Source of the DNA: Flavobacterium geliluteum
GTDB taxonomy: Bacteria; Bacteroidota; Bacteroidia; Flavobacteriales; Flavobacteriaceae
DNA: 64,000 bases
Assembly (NCBI RefSeq): GCF_017948595.1
Contig: NZ_JAGFBV010000010.1
Location: 1 to 64,000 of the forward strand
Direction of reading: 5' to 3'
The translations under genes and the position numbers were made by a program. Below the pieces are notes generated by a model. The model was not told where the DNA came from and did no database searches. It worked only from the letters and a program-made list of their open reading frames with translations. Every line of letters starts with the position of its first letter. Within the stretch, counting starts at the first letter, position 1. Positions 1-10,514 of this stretch are shown in pieces.

Positions 1-36
1 TCTAAAAAGTCTTATGATTACACGTAAAAGATACAA

Positions 37-73
37 AAAAAGGAGCAGAAAACTTTTAGCTTCTACTCCTTTT
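37..73. terminator. Hairpin terminator of a gene outside the window
   Basis: A stem formed by AAAAGGAG-c-AGAA and TTCT-a-CTCCTTTT encloses a short loop and ends in T-rich DNA. It probably ends a transcript that begins left of the window. It is A/T-flanked on both sides and could work in either direction. Confidence 0.5.
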
Positions 74-454
74 AATTAATAATTATTCTTGAAAAAGAAT
101 TTTGAAAAGACTTTTTCAGTGCCCTCTGTAATAGAGCTGGCTTTTTTTATAGGACAAATTTAAGAGTTTGTGAGCTTTTAGATTCTTCCCAACTCAAAAA
201 TTGAGCATTTGTACTATTACAAATAATTGAAAATTAATACTATAATTGCTTTTTCGCTATTTTTATTGTCAAATTATTGCGATTTACTTCGTAAAAATGA
301 GTTTAAGATAAAAACAGTTGCATTTTATCGATTAAAGACAAATTTTACCGACCAATTACTTAAAATTAAATACTTTTATCCTTAAATAAAGTATTTACTT
401 ACTTTTACTATTTTATTTGTAATCTATTTAACAATTTTAAAACCAATAAGTATT
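74..454. other. Intergenic region upstream of the M4 protease
   Basis: About 380 bases of very AT-rich DNA without a convincing open frame or RNA gene. It must hold the promoter of the downstream protease gene, but I find only an imperfect match to the Bacteroidota -7 element near 410-420. Nothing else is recognisable. Confidence 0.5.
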
Positions 455-3238
455 ATGGAAAGAAAATTACCCAAAATTATTACAACAGCAGTTGTTTTAA
501 CTTTTTCCTTTTCTGCATTTTCGCAGGTGGTGACCGACAAACGGGTTGATCTCAAAAATTTATCCGAGAACGGACAACCAAGTTTGATCACTTTTAGTGA
601 TAAATCGGATTATAAAGACAAAGATTTTAACACTGTTTTTAAAGAGCAATTGGGCTTAAAAGACAATCAATCTTTTTCAAAAATTAAAACAGAAACCGAT
701 AAGGAAGGCTTTACTCATGAAAAATTTCAGTTGTATGAGCAAGGAGTTAAAGTAGAATTTGCCAATTATACATTACATTCGAAACAAGGAAAGTTAGTTG
801 CTATGAATGGAGAGTTTTATGCATTGGAAAATGTAAAAACAACTCCAAAATTGTCAAATAAAGCTGCTTTTGATAAAGCAATTGTGCATACAGGAGCAAA
901 ACAATATCTGTGGGAAACACCATCAGATGCTACTGCAATGGATTATGAGAAACCAAAAGGAGAATTGGTTTTGTTGCCGGCTATGGAGGAACAAGGTCAA
1001 TTAAGAAAAAGGGATCATGTGCGTTTGGCTTACAAATTTGATATTTATGCAACCAATCCGTTAAGTCGTGGTGATCTTTATATAGACGCCGAAACAGGTG
1101 AAGTTTTGTTTTATAATGCCACTATCAAACATTTAGGACAATATAGCCATGGCGGTGCTGCATCTGGAAATGTTGCGGCCAAAATCGATAATTCGATTTT
1201 TGAAAATACTATTGTTGCAGCAAATGCAGCGACTCGTTACAGCGGTACGCAAACTATACAAACTACATTGAGTGGTTCTTCTTATATTTTATCAGATGTT
1301 ACTCGTGGAAACGGAGTTCAGACGTATAATTCGGCTCGAACAGCAACTTATCCCACAACCAATTTTACAGATGCCGATAATAACTGGACGGCTGCCGAGT
1401 ACAATAATACTAATAAAGACAATGGTGCACTGGATGCACACTGGGGAGCCGAAATGACTTATGATTACTGGTCGGCGGTACATGGTAGAAATAGTTTTGA
1501 TGGTGCAGGAGCAAAAATTAGAAGTTATGTGCATTATAACTTGGTTGCGGCAGGTTATCCAAACAATAATAATGCATTCTGGAACGGAAGTGTTATGACG
1601 TATGGTGACGGTACAGGAACAGGCGGTTTTGATATTTTGACAGCAATGGATGTTGCGGGTCACGAAATTGGTCATGCGGTTTGTACGTATACGGCTAATT
1701 TGGCGTACCAAAAAGAATCGGGTGCGATGAATGAAGCTTTCTCTGATATTTGGGGTGCTTGCATTGAGTATCGTGCGGCTCCTACTAAATCCACCTGGTT
1801 GGTTGGGGAAGACATAGAAAGAAGATCGGGACATTTGGCTTTGCGTTCTATGAGCGATCCAAATTCTGAGGGACAACCTGATACCTATGGCGGAACGTAT
1901 TGGATAAATGTAAATTGTACGCCAACTAGCAATAATGATTATTGTGGTGTTCATACCAATTCGGGGGTATTAAATCACTGGTTTTATATTTTATCTGTTG
2001 GAAAATCAGGAACCAATGATATCGGAAATGCGTATAACGTAACTGGAATCACAATTGAAAAAGCTGCCCAAATTGCGTATCGTTTAGAAAGTGTTTATTT
2101 GACTTCTAATTCAACTTATGCCAATGCTAGAACTTCTGGAATACAATCTGCAATTGATTTGTATGGAGCGGGTTCTCCTGAAGTAATCGCTACTACAAAT
2201 GCTTTTTATGCAGTAGGCGTAGGTGCGGCATACGTAGGATCTTCTGATACTACGGCACCAACAACACCAACAAATTTAATTGCAAGCGGTACAACAGGAT
2301 CAACAACAAATTTATCCTGGACTGCAGCAACTGATAATGTGGCAGTAACGGGTTACGATATTTACCAAGGAACAACACTAAAAGGAAGTGCTACGACTAC
2401 CAGCTATACTGTAACAGGTTTGACTCCATTAACAGCCTATAGTTTTTCTGTAAAAGCAAAAGATGCGGCAGGAAATGTTTCGGCGTCTAGTACTGCTGTA
2501 AATATAACTACTCTTGCAACGACTATTACTTATTGTACTTCACAAGGAAATAGTACTGCAGACGAAAGAATCGGAAAAGTTGTTCTGGGAACTATTAACA
2601 ATACTTCAACAGGAACAGCGGGTTACGAAAATTTTACTGCTATTAGTACTAATTTAACGCAAGGAGTGGCCAATACCATTACTATTACACCAACATGGAC
2701 TTCTACCATCTATAACGAAGCGTATGCAGTTTTTATCGATTATAATAAAGATGGCGATTTTAGTGATTCTGGCGAAACTGTCTGGACAAGAACAGCTTCT
2801 AAAACAACTCCAGTTTCAGGAAGTTTTACGATACCCGCTACGGCAAGTTTGGGTACTACACGGGTTAGAATTTCTATGAAATACAATGCGATTCCAACTG
2901 CTTGTGAGACTTTTTCTTATGGTCAGGTAGAAGATTATACGATAAATATCGTGGCAGGATCTGCTGTAGTTCAGGAACTAGTAACTTCTGAAATAGGGAA
3001 AGTAACAGATGATTCAAAAGTGACGATTTATCCAAATCCCGTAGTAACAAGTTTAAATGTTTCTCTTGGAGAAGCAAAAGGTTCAACTTTTAAAATCATG
3101 AACACTTTAGGGCAACAATTAGCTGTTGGAACATTGACAGAAAGTCCTGTAGATGTTAGTAAATTAACTTCAGGTATTTATTTTATTGAATTAAATAAAG
3201 GTGGAAAGAAAATCGTTAAGAAGTTTGTTAAGAAGTAA
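455..3238 (+). CDS. Secreted M4 family metallopeptidase with T9SS sorting domain
   Basis: Extracellular zinc endopeptidase of the thermolysin family (927 aa). A signal peptide ends near residue 23 (FSAFSQ). A fungalysin/thermolysin-type propeptide (FTP/PepSY) covers about residues 50-220. The catalytic domain carries HEIGH at residues 403-407 and the third zinc ligand Glu in NEAFSD at about 427. A fibronectin type III domain (about 600-690), a GEVED-type beta domain (about 695-835) and a C-terminal type A sorting domain (about 855-927, beginning IYPNPV) follow. The sorting domain implies export through the type IX system. The gene stands alone and ends in a strong bidirectional terminator shared with the convergent fumarase. 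Confidence 0.95.
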   Translation: MERKLPKIITTAVVLTFSFSAFSQVVTDKRVDLKNLSENGQPSLITFSDKSDYKDKDFNTVFKEQLGLKDNQSFSKIKTETDKEGFTHEKFQLYEQGVKVEFANYTLHSKQGKLVAMNGEFYALENVKTTPKLSNKAAFDKAIVHTGAKQYLWETPSDATAMDYEKPKGELVLLPAMEEQGQLRKRDHVRLAYKFDIYATNPLSRGDLYIDAETGEVLFYNATIKHLGQYSHGGAASGNVAAKIDNSIFENTIVAANAATRYSGTQTIQTTLSGSSYILSDVTRGNGVQTYNSARTATYPTTNFTDADNNWTAAEYNNTNKDNGALDAHWGAEMTYDYWSAVHGRNSFDGAGAKIRSYVHYNLVAAGYPNNNNAFWNGSVMTYGDGTGTGGFDILTAMDVAGHEIGHAVCTYTANLAYQKESGAMNEAFSDIWGACIEYRAAPTKSTWLVGEDIERRSGHLALRSMSDPNSEGQPDTYGGTYWINVNCTPTSNNDYCGVHTNSGVLNHWFYILSVGKSGTNDIGNAYNVTGITIEKAAQIAYRLESVYLTSNSTYANARTSGIQSAIDLYGAGSPEVIATTNAFYAVGVGAAYVGSSDTTAPTTPTNLIASGTTGSTTNLSWTAATDNVAVTGYDIYQGTTLKGSATTTSYTVTGLTPLTAYSFSVKAKDAAGNVSASSTAVNITTLATTITYCTSQGNSTADERIGKVVLGTINNTSTGTAGYENFTAISTNLTQGVANTITITPTWTSTIYNEAYAVFIDYNKDGDFSDSGETVWTRTASKTTPVSGSFTIPATASLGTTRVRISMKYNAIPTACETFSYGQVEDYTINIVAGSAVVQELVTSEIGKVTDDSKVTIYPNPVVTSLNVSLGEAKGSTFKIMNTLGQQLAVGTLTESPVDVSKLTSGIYFIELNKGGKKIVKKFVKK

Positions 3239-3282
3239 GAAGTAAAATGTGATCTGTAAAAAGTGAATGTTTACTAAAAAAG

Positions 3283-3306
3283 AAAACCGCCTAATTAGGC
3301 GGTTTT
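3283..3306. terminator. Bidirectional terminator between M4 protease and fumarase
   Basis: The palindrome ACCGCCTAATTAGGCGGT is flanked by A's on the left and T's on the right, so it can end transcripts from both convergent genes. Confidence 0.85.
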
Positions 3307-3353
3307 TGTTGCTCTTAGAAACTTAGACACTCAGTATCTTAGGTCCTTAAAAA

Positions 3354-4958
3354 CTATAAATTCTCAAAGAAATCATTTCCTTTATTATCGGTAATGATAA
3401 AAGCAGGGAAGTCTTTTACGGTGATTTTTCGAACGGCTTCCATTCCTAATTCTTCAAAATCAACGACTTCTACTTTTAAGATATTGTCTTGTGCCAAAAT
3501 CGCTGCAGGACCTCCAATTGAACCTAAATAGAATCCGCCGTATTTATGACACGCATCGGTCACTTGTTTGGTACGGTTTCCTTTGGCTAGCATGATCATA
3601 CTTCCACCATGTTTCTGGAATTCATCTACATAAACATCCATACGTCCTGCGGTGGTAGGGCCAAAACTTCCCGAAGCCATTCCTTCTGGTGTTTTTGCCG
3701 GTCCAGCGTAATAAATAGGGTGATTTTTAAAATATTCTGGCATCGGTTTGCCCGCTTCAAGTAATTCCATGATTTTAGCATGTGCAATATCACGAGCCAC
3801 AATTACGGTTCCGTTGAGTTTCAAACGTGTTTTGATCGGATATTGAGATAATTTTGCCAGCATATCTGCCATTGGCATATTCAAATCAATTTCAACTGGC
3901 GCTTCTAAATGTGGTGCAGTTTCTGGTAAAAACTGCTTTGGATTTACTTCTAATTGCTCCACAAAAATTCCGTCTTTGGTAATTTTTGCTTTAATATTTC
4001 TATCGGCAGAACACGAAACGCCTAATCCAACCGGACAAGAAGCAGCGTGACGTGGCAAACGAATCACACGTACGTCATGCGTAAAATATTTTCCGCCAAA
4101 CTGAGCACCAATAGCACTCTCCTGACAGATTTTCTGAACTTTTTCTTCCCATTCTAAATCGCGAAATGCTTGACCCGACATATTTCCCGAAGTAGGCAAG
4201 TGGTCGTAATAGCCCGCAGATGCTTTTTTAACGGCGCTTAAATTGGCTTCCGCCGAAGTGCCGCCAATGACCAAAGCCAAATGATAAGGTGGACATGCAG
4301 AGGTTCCTAAGTCTTTTATTTTTGTTCGAATGAATGCATCCAATGATTTTTCATTCAATAATGATTTTGTTTGCTGGTATAAGTAGGTTTTGTTGGCAGA
4401 ACCACCGCCTTTTGCCATGAATAAAAATTCGTAAGAGGCGCCTTTTTTAGCATAAATATCAATTTGTGCCGGAAGATTCGAACCTGAATTTTTTTCTTCA
4501 AACATCGAAATCGGAACAATTTGCGAATAACGTAGATTGCGTTTTTGGTACGTATTAAAAATCCCTTTGCTTAGCCATTCTGCATCATCTACACCCGTAA
4601 AGATGTTTTCTCCTTTTTTGGCCATTACAATCGCTGTTCCTGTGTCCTGACAGCTTGGTAGCTGACCTTCGGCGGCAACAGATGCGTTTTGCAATAAATT
4701 GTAAGCTACAAAACGGTCATTGTCTGTGGCTTCTGGATCATCAAGAATCTTTCGTAATTTTTGCAAATGTGTAGTTCTTAGCATAAACGAAACATCGTTT
4801 AACGCTTCTTCGGCCAATAATTCTAACCCTTTTGGGTCGACAGTAAGAATTTCTCGTTCTCCAAATTGTGCTACTTTCACAAAATCAGAAGTGATTTTGC
4901 GATATTGTGTTTCATCCTTTAAAATAGGATAAGGATCTTGGTATATAAAATCAATCAT
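3354..4958 (-). CDS. Class I fumarate hydratase
   Basis: Iron-sulfur fumarase converting fumarate and malate in the TCA cycle (534 aa, the usual length for class I enzymes). The three cysteines expected to bind the oxygen-labile [4Fe-4S] cluster are in [15 protein letters not shown] and ASCPVGLG. The N-terminal alpha domain and the C-terminal beta domain (with [12 protein letters not shown]) are both intact. It is unrelated to the class II FumC fold. The gene is monocistronic on the minus strand and shares a terminator with the M4 protease. Other class I hydratases such as tartrate dehydratase are usually split into two subunits, so fumarase is the best call. Confidence 0.95.
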   Translation of the reverse strand: MIDFIYQDPYPILKDETQYRKITSDFVKVAQFGEREILTVDPKGLELLAEEALNDVSFMLRTTHLQKLRKILDDPEATDNDRFVAYNLLQNASVAAEGQLPSCQDTGTAIVMAKKGENIFTGVDDAEWLSKGIFNTYQKRNLRYSQIVPISMFEEKNSGSNLPAQIDIYAKKGASYEFLFMAKGGGSANKTYLYQQTKSLLNEKSLDAFIRTKIKDLGTSACPPYHLALVIGGTSAEANLSAVKKASAGYYDHLPTSGNMSGQAFRDLEWEEKVQKICQESAIGAQFGGKYFTHDVRVIRLPRHAASCPVGLGVSCSADRNIKAKITKDGIFVEQLEVNPKQFLPETAPHLEAPVEIDLNMPMADMLAKLSQYPIKTRLKLNGTVIVARDIAHAKIMELLEAGKPMPEYFKNHPIYYAGPAKTPEGMASGSFGPTTAGRMDVYVDEFQKHGGSMIMLAKGNRTKQVTDACHKYGGFYLGSIGGPAAILAQDNILKVEVVDFEELGMEAVRKITVKDFPAFIITDNKGNDFFENL

Positions 4959-5029
4959 TGCTTTGTTTTTTACAAAGTTAAAAATTATTTACCTAAGAAA
5001 GAATTTGAATTACAACTGTTTTTCAGGCT

Positions 5030-5764
5030 TTAATCCAGATCGTGAAACTCATTAAACGGAATCTTTTTCTCAAAGTAGACTTTGTCTTTTGCTGAAAGTA
5101 ATTGCTTTTTCCAATGATTTCCGCTTAAGCGAAAGACAATCGAGTCGGAATAAGTTACCGTTCCTATTTCGTCATTGTCATTTTCAGGTTCAAATGAAAC
5201 AGTCTTGCAATAAAAAGATTCGGTATTGGTTTTTGAAGTTGAGTTTTCAAACCTAACCCAGGTTCCCCAACCGCTATCTGAGATGACATTCCATTCATGG
5301 ACCAACTGTAAGTGGTTGTTTTTTAGATAATAAAGATAATTATTAGATGTATAACCACAAGCGGGATATCCAAAACTAATTTGAATGAAAGGTGATTTTT
5401 TAGGCATTTCAACTGAAGCCAATCCGTATTTTGCTCCCCATTCTGATCCTTTTTCAATTCCTTTAATGGTAATTTTTGAATCGGCAGTTTTGGTTTTATT
5501 CAGATAAAAATCAAGTCGGTATCTTGCGGTAACAACACTGTCTTTGTCTGCTTTTTGATCTAGAAGATGCGCGAGGATATAATTTTCCTTTGATGTTTCT
5601 CCATCATCTGAAATGGAAATCGTATCTGTTTTTAAGAACTTTTCTTCAACAATGCTCACGGTTTGAGTTTTGTTTTCGGGTGTTGTATTTGTTATTTGTG
5701 GTTCAGATTTTGGTTTTTGACAACCAATTAAAAACAATAAAACAAAAAGTGCTTGTATTTTCAT
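5030..5764 (-). CDS. Hypothetical lipoprotein
   Basis: A 244-aa protein with a lipoprotein signal peptide: a short hydrophobic stretch ends in the lipobox LIGC, with Cys near residue 15. A Thr/Glu-rich linker follows, then a mainly beta region of about 180 residues. I do not recognise a family. It lies 19 bases after the 228-aa gene on the same strand and may be co-transcribed with it. Location is inferred to be the inner leaflet of the outer membrane or the periplasm. No enzymatic motif is visible. Confidence 0.7.
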   Translation of the reverse strand: MKIQALFVLLFLIGCQKPKSEPQITNTTPENKTQTVSIVEEKFLKTDTISISDDGETSKENYILAHLLDQKADKDSVVTARYRLDFYLNKTKTADSKITIKGIEKGSEWGAKYGLASVEMPKKSPFIQISFGYPACGYTSNNYLYYLKNNHLQLVHEWNVISDSGWGTWVRFENSTSKTNTESFYCKTVSFEPENDNDEIGTVTYSDSIVFRLSGNHWKKQLLSAKDKVYFEKKIPFNEFHDLD

Positions 5765-5783
5765 GAATGTATATCGATGTTAT

Positions 5784-6470
5784 TTATTGTACTGATAAAA
5801 CCAGTAGTTTCTTTTTTTGATAGAGTTCTGCTAACGAAATTTTTTCTCCATTTAAGTAAAAAAGCTGATTTTCGAATGTAACTTCTTTGGGATCAATTAG
5901 GAAACAATAGTTGTCACGATCGTTTAGGACGCCCAGATTTTCGTAGTTTAATTCTATGATTTCAACATACTTTATAATGTTCAATTTATGAGCTTCTTCC
6001 AGCGTTATTGGTTGGTCATCGTATCTAAGACAGAATTTATCTCCTTCGCCCGGCATTCCAAACCACGGAATTGCTTTTGCAGATACCAATGAAATGTAGT
6101 CAGGAACCTCATGAAAAACAAATAATTTCTTTTCAAAATTTTCAAAAAACTCGGGCAAAGATTTTCTCTCAAATGGTTCGCTGTTATTCCAAAAATAAAC
6201 ACTTTGATTTTGCCATGACGGATCTTGCAGATTTTTTTCGGTATTGTTGTCCCAATAATGCATGTACAATTCACGAGGCATAAAAGTCAGGATAGAATCG
6301 TTTATTAACCAGTCAATTTTATTGGGTTCGAATTTGTTTTCTTCTTTCTTTTCTTCGGTTTCAACTTCTACGTTAGTCTCCACTTCTTCAGTAAATTGAT
6401 TTTTTTCCTCAGATGAGATGTTTTCGATAATATCAACTTCCTTTTTTTTACTAAAAAATCTTTTAAACAT
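5784..6470 (-). CDS. Hypothetical protein, possibly TNT-like fold
   Basis: A 228-aa protein without signal peptide. It starts MFKRFFSKKKE, then has a strongly acidic linker (about residues 10-50) and a globular region. The stretch IPWFGMPGEGDKF (about residue 140) resembles the WFGQPGGGxQY signature of the TNT/DUF4237 NAD-glycohydrolase fold, but the signature glutamine is replaced by lysine, so activity would be doubtful. This relation rests on one short motif and is tentative. It lies between the SpmAB-type membrane protein and the lipoprotein, with short gaps. Confidence 0.6.
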   Translation of the reverse strand: MFKRFFSKKKEVDIIENISSEEKNQFTEEVETNVEVETEEKKEENKFEPNKIDWLINDSILTFMPRELYMHYWDNNTEKNLQDPSWQNQSVYFWNNSEPFERKSLPEFFENFEKKLFVFHEVPDYISLVSAKAIPWFGMPGEGDKFCLRYDDQPITLEEAHKLNIIKYVEIIELNYENLGVLNDRDNYCFLIDPKEVTFENQLFYLNGEKISLAELYQKKKLLVLSVQ

Positions 6471-6501
6471 ACTTCTTGTTTATTATTTGATAAAATGAAA
6501 T

Positions 6502-7941
6502 TTAAAAAAACCAACTCGCCACAAAAATAGCGGTAATAACACAAATTACATCTACCAAAAGCATCGTTCCTAAAGCATAACGGGTATTTTTGATGTTGAC
6601 AGAGCCAAAGTAAACGGCGATCACATAAAAAGTACTTTCGGCACTGCATTGAAAAATACTGCTCAATCTTCCTGTCAAAGAATCGGCGCCAAAAGTATTC
6701 ATAGAATCAATCAAAAATCCTCGTGAACCTGCAGAACTAAAAGGACGAAGCATGGCTACGGGAAGTGCATCGGTAATTTGTTTGTTGACTCCCATATTCG
6801 AGAAAATAAAGGCAATCCCATCACTAATAATTTCAAACAAACCACTATTTCTAAAAAGAGAAATTGCTACTAACATTCCTAAAACATAAGGGAAAATGGT
6901 AACGCCGGTTTTAACTCCATTATTGGCTCCTACTACGAAGGCATCAAAAACGGTGGTTTCTGCGTCCTTAAATTTCTTTTCGTTTAAAAATGAAAACACC
7001 AGCGTAAAAACTATTATGACAAGTAATATCAACGCAGATAAATTTGTGGTGAAATAATTTTTTCCTATCAAATCTAGATGATTTACATACATAAGCAAAC
7101 CAATGATTGCCGCAATTAAAACCATTAAAGCAATAACTAAAGAAGCACTCTTGAAATTGATTTTTTGTTTGATTCCCACAATTAGGAAAGCCGCAATTGT
7201 ACCGATAAACGAAGTAATAATACAAGGAAGCATTACATCAGCAGGATTACTTGCGCCTGCTGCTGCGCGGTAACCGATAATAGAAGTCGCTATTAAGGTT
7301 AAACCAGAAGCGTGGAGACACATAAACATAATCTGCGCGTCGCTGGCTTTGTCTTTTTCGGGATTTATTTCTTGTAAACTTTCCATCGCTTTAAGACCAA
7401 ATGGAGTTGCAGCCGAATCTAATCCTAAGAAATTAGCAGCAAAGTTTAAAGTCATATACGAGATAGAAGGATGGTTTTTTGGGATGCTCGGAAACACTTT
7501 TACAAAAACAGGACTCAATCCTTTAGCTAATTTTCCTGATGCTCCGGAAATGATTAAAAGTTCCATTAATCCGCAGAAAAAAGCCAAATAGGCAATAAGA
7601 GGCAAAATTAAATCAATCAAAGTAGATTTGCAGGTTGGTAATAAACCATCAGATTTTTGAAGTCCGCTGTAAATTTTTACTGTTTTGTTTTTATAAACAT
7701 AGGTCGTATCGGCATTTAGCGTATTACGATTGATAATCATCGTTTGATCCGGTGCTTTTTTGATGCTGTCTCTTATAAAAGCAGGAAGCTGTTCAGCGTA
7801 TTTTTCTGAAACCAGAATAGGATCATCTTTTTTACCATTCAATACAGAATCAATTGTATAAGTATTTGCAGTAAACAAAGTGATCATAATAAAGATGATC
7901 GACGAAATAAAGATAGTTAGCCAAAATCTGCTTAATACCAT
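6502..7941 (-). CDS. Nucleoside recognition (Gate) domain membrane protein, SpmA-SpmB fusion type
   Basis: A 479-aa polytopic inner-membrane protein. It has one N-terminal membrane segment and a periplasmic stretch (about residues 25-110), then two Gate/nucleoside-recognition modules. The first contains LDSAATPFGLKAM, the SpmA-like signature, and the second ends with the SpmB-like region near MLRPFSSAGSRG. Spore formers encode these as separate spmA and spmB genes. The fused form is common in non-sporulating Bacteroidota, where the substrate is unknown. It heads a short minus-strand run with the 228-aa protein and the lipoprotein. Confidence 0.85.
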   Translation of the reverse strand: MVLSRFWLTIFISSIIFIMITLFTANTYTIDSVLNGKKDDPILVSEKYAEQLPAFIRDSIKKAPDQTMIINRNTLNADTTYVYKNKTVKIYSGLQKSDGLLPTCKSTLIDLILPLIAYLAFFCGLMELLIISGASGKLAKGLSPVFVKVFPSIPKNHPSISYMTLNFAANFLGLDSAATPFGLKAMESLQEINPEKDKASDAQIMFMCLHASGLTLIATSIIGYRAAAGASNPADVMLPCIITSFIGTIAAFLIVGIKQKINFKSASLVIALMVLIAAIIGLLMYVNHLDLIGKNYFTTNLSALILLVIIVFTLVFSFLNEKKFKDAETTVFDAFVVGANNGVKTGVTIFPYVLGMLVAISLFRNSGLFEIISDGIAFIFSNMGVNKQITDALPVAMLRPFSSAGSRGFLIDSMNTFGADSLTGRLSSIFQCSAESTFYVIAVYFGSVNIKNTRYALGTMLLVDVICVITAIFVASWFF

Positions 7942-8052
7942 AATGCTGTTTTTTTTGTAAATGTAATTATTTCACAATAAAATGCACAAAGAATTTAGTG
8001 TGTAGACGAGAAGAAAGTATTTAAAACCATACTGTTTTAGCAAAAAACCGAT

Positions 8053-9129
8053 TTATTCGATAAGAATTTTGGTTTCGAGATAGTTTTCAAAAGCTTTAAT
8101 ACCTTCAAACAGAATTGCTTTTTTGTGACTTTCGGTTTCATTAAAAAATTGCGTTTCTATTTTAGCGTGATCTTTTTTGAGGGTTCTTTTCCAGGTTCCG
8201 ATAACTTTACCGTTTTCAAGAATAACCGGTTTGAAAATGCCATTGTTGGTGAAAGCCATCGATTGATGTTCAAGTAAAATAGAAACTTCTCGTGTTTTAT
8301 ACGAAATTAAAATCTCATCAAATGCCGGGATAAAGCGTACGCTTTCGCGGAAGTTGTTTTTAAGAGAATAATCTTTTCCAAACCAATATTTTTGACCATC
8401 AATTTCAACTGAATTTAATTGCAATTCAATTGCATTAATGGTTTGTTTACAAATTGTTGTTGGAAAACCAGACCACCATGAAAAGTCATGAAGCGTAGCA
8501 GGGCCGTGGCTTTCGAAGTATTTCAGAGCTAATTTTGTTAAGCCTTCTTCTTTGGTTAGTTTGGATTTTGGTTTTGAAACTCGCTCTTCGAGTAATGCAT
8601 AAGTCATTTGTTTTCCTCGCGTTTTTCCGCTGCAGACTAAACCGTCTAGTTCCGCATACATCATGATAAGAACCGGACTTAAAAAATATTCACTCGTAAC
8701 CTTTTTAACATTAAGTTCTTGAATGATTTCATCACGGGTTAAATGATTATTTCCGGCCAGCATTTTTTCAATTCTTGAATTAATCTTGTCAAACTCCTTT
8801 TCATCATAACCGTATTTTTTGGTTTCAGCAAGAATAATACGTTTGACTTGTGGTCCAGAAACATCCAACATCCAATAAATATCATCGGCAGAAACAAAGT
8901 GCCAGGTTGGTCGTAGAATATGGGTACGAATAATTTCTCCTGAATTTATAGTTTCTTCAATCTCTTTTTCAGTTGCATCACATCGAGAACCAATCGCCCA
9001 TTTTGCCATTGAATAATCCTGAGCTTGCATGGCACCTAAATGATGAACAATTTCTTGTGGAGAACTTGAACTGGTTTCTAAAAGCTTTTGTGAAAGAAGC
9101 CTTTGATGTGAAATTTCCCGATGCGTCAT
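8053..9129 (-). CDS. Winged-helix DNA-binding protein, AlkZ-like (HTH_42) family
   Basis: A 358-aa protein of the HTH_42 family, whose studied members (AlkZ, YcaQ) are DNA glycosylases that unhook interstrand crosslinks or remove alkylated bases. The QxQ motif important for catalysis is seen as MQAQDY (about residue 35), followed by HILRPTWHFV, a typical conserved block. Length fits the family. The next genes include a DEDD exonuclease and an alkylguanine methyltransferase, so a repair role fits the neighbourhood. The substrate is inferred from the family only. Confidence 0.8.
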   Translation of the reverse strand: MTHREISHQRLLSQKLLETSSSSPQEIVHHLGAMQAQDYSMAKWAIGSRCDATEKEIEETINSGEIIRTHILRPTWHFVSADDIYWMLDVSGPQVKRIILAETKKYGYDEKEFDKINSRIEKMLAGNNHLTRDEIIQELNVKKVTSEYFLSPVLIMMYAELDGLVCSGKTRGKQMTYALLEERVSKPKSKLTKEEGLTKLALKYFESHGPATLHDFSWWSGFPTTICKQTINAIELQLNSVEIDGQKYWFGKDYSLKNNFRESVRFIPAFDEILISYKTREVSILLEHQSMAFTNNGIFKPVILENGKVIGTWKRTLKKDHAKIETQFFNETESHKKAILFEGIKAFENYLETKILIE

Positions 9130-9199
9130 TTCTAAAATATTTAAATTTTATAATCTAAAACTTTGCGCCTCTGTAACTTTGTCGCTTTACCTCTAAAAA

Positions 9200-9913
9200 T
9201 TAAACATGAATAATTTCCTCATCAATCAGTAAATCTTCGCGTCGCAAACGAAGAAAAATTTGGGCTACGGCAATAGTATCTTTTTCGCAATAGGTCACAA
9301 TTCGGTCAATGTCTTTTTCTACATAAAAAACATGCGCTACTTGACTGCCGTCGATATCGCCTTTTGGAGAAGGGATTCCGAGGATTTTGGTTAATAATTT
9401 TAATGAGGTAAAATGCTTATAATCGCCAAATTTCCATAATTCTAAAGTATCCAGATGTGCAATTTCCCATGGTTTTTTTCCAAAGAGATTCAGTTTGTCT
9501 GGAATGGCAATTTGATTGATGATCATGCGTCGCGCCAAAAAAGGAATGTCGAATTCCTTAGCGTTATGCCCGCACAAAAGATGCTGTGGCTGATTGAAAT
9601 GGTTGCTCAGTAAATTATTAAAATCTTTTAAAATTTTCTTTTCGTCTCCGAAAAAAGAGGTTACCCGAAAGTTTCGAATGTCACCTTTTATCGTAAAATA
9701 GCCTACAGAAATACAAATAATTTTGCCAAATTCTGCCCAAATGCCGGCACGTTCATAAAATTCTTCGGGAGAAAATGCGTCTTTTCGCTGGTATTGTGTT
9801 TTATGATCCCAAAGCGATTGCATCTCGGCGTCAAGCGAATTAAAATTCTCTTCTTCCGGAACGGTTTCTATATCGAGAAATAAAATATTGTTGAGGTTTA
9901 TTTTTTCAATCAT
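9200..9913 (-). CDS. 3'-5' exonuclease, PolB-like DEDD superfamily
   Basis: A 237-aa protein with RNase H-like DEDD exonuclease motifs: Exo I as LFLDIETVPEE near residue 14, Exo II near CGHNAKEFDIPFL (about residue 115) and Exo III as YCEKDTIAVAQ (about residue 205). Such stand-alone proteins resemble the proofreading domain of family B DNA polymerases. The role is probably in DNA repair or replication, but it is not experimentally defined for this group. It is monocistronic or loosely linked to the AlkZ-like gene 70 bases downstream. Confidence 0.85.
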   Translation of the reverse strand: MIEKINLNNILFLDIETVPEEENFNSLDAEMQSLWDHKTQYQRKDAFSPEEFYERAGIWAEFGKIICISVGYFTIKGDIRNFRVTSFFGDEKKILKDFNNLLSNHFNQPQHLLCGHNAKEFDIPFLARRMIINQIAIPDKLNLFGKKPWEIAHLDTLELWKFGDYKHFTSLKLLTKILGIPSPKGDIDGSQVAHVFYVEKDIDRIVTYCEKDTIAVAQIFLRLRREDLLIDEEIIHV

Positions 9914-10034
9914 TGCTGAGGCGTCTTAAATGTTTAGACTTGTGAGATTGTTTGTTTTATAAATATAAACAAATTTCACTTAAAATAAGAAAAAGATTAT
10001 ATTTTATAAAAAGTTTCGTTTCTTTTTTACATTA

Positions 10035-10514
10035 TTATGAAAACAAACTTTGTTGTGTACTAGGGTTTTCGTGCTCCAATAACCATTTTTTACGATGTAA
10101 ACCACCAGCATAACCTGTGAGTGAACCGTTTGTTCCAATTACCCGATGACACGGAACCACGATCCATAACGGATTTTTGCCATTGGCCGATGCCACCGCC
10201 CGAATCGCTTTTAAATCACCCAATTTTTTGGTTTGATCGCTGTAACTTATGGTTTTTCCAAAGGGAATTTCTAATAGTGATTTCCATACCTTTTGCTGAA
10301 ATTCTGTGCCTTTCGGATTTAATTTTAAATTGAAGTTGGTTCTTTTGCCTTCAAAATACTCCTGAAGCTGTAAAACGGCTTCTTTTAGAATTTCTGGAAT
10401 TACCACTGAAACCTCGTTTTCGCCTACATCTGAAACTGAAATGACAGCAATACCGTCTTGATCTCCCATGATTTTGGTGATTCCTAAAGGCGAAGTGATA
10501 TAGGCTGTTTCCAT
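10035..10514 (-). CDS. Methylated-DNA--protein-cysteine methyltransferase (Ogt type)
   Basis: A 159-aa suicide repair protein that transfers the methyl group from O6-methylguanine to its own cysteine. The active-site motif PCHRVI is present about 40 residues from the C terminus, preceded by the helix-turn-helix region with KTISYSDQ. It lacks the N-terminal zinc/AraC domains of Ada, so it is the constitutive Ogt type. It is transcribed alone on the minus strand. Confidence 0.93.
   Translation of the reverse strand: METAYITSPLGITKIMGDQDGIAVISVSDVGENEVSVVIPEILKEAVLQLQEYFEGKRTNFNLKLNPKGTEFQQKVWKSLLEIPFGKTISYSDQTKKLGDLKAIRAVASANGKNPLWIVVPCHRVIGTNGSLTGYAGGLHRKKWLLEHENPSTQQSLFS

Noticed and set aside
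1292..1954. A 220-aa open frame on the minus strand
   Set aside because: It is antisense to the M4 protease catalytic domain, which is strongly supported.
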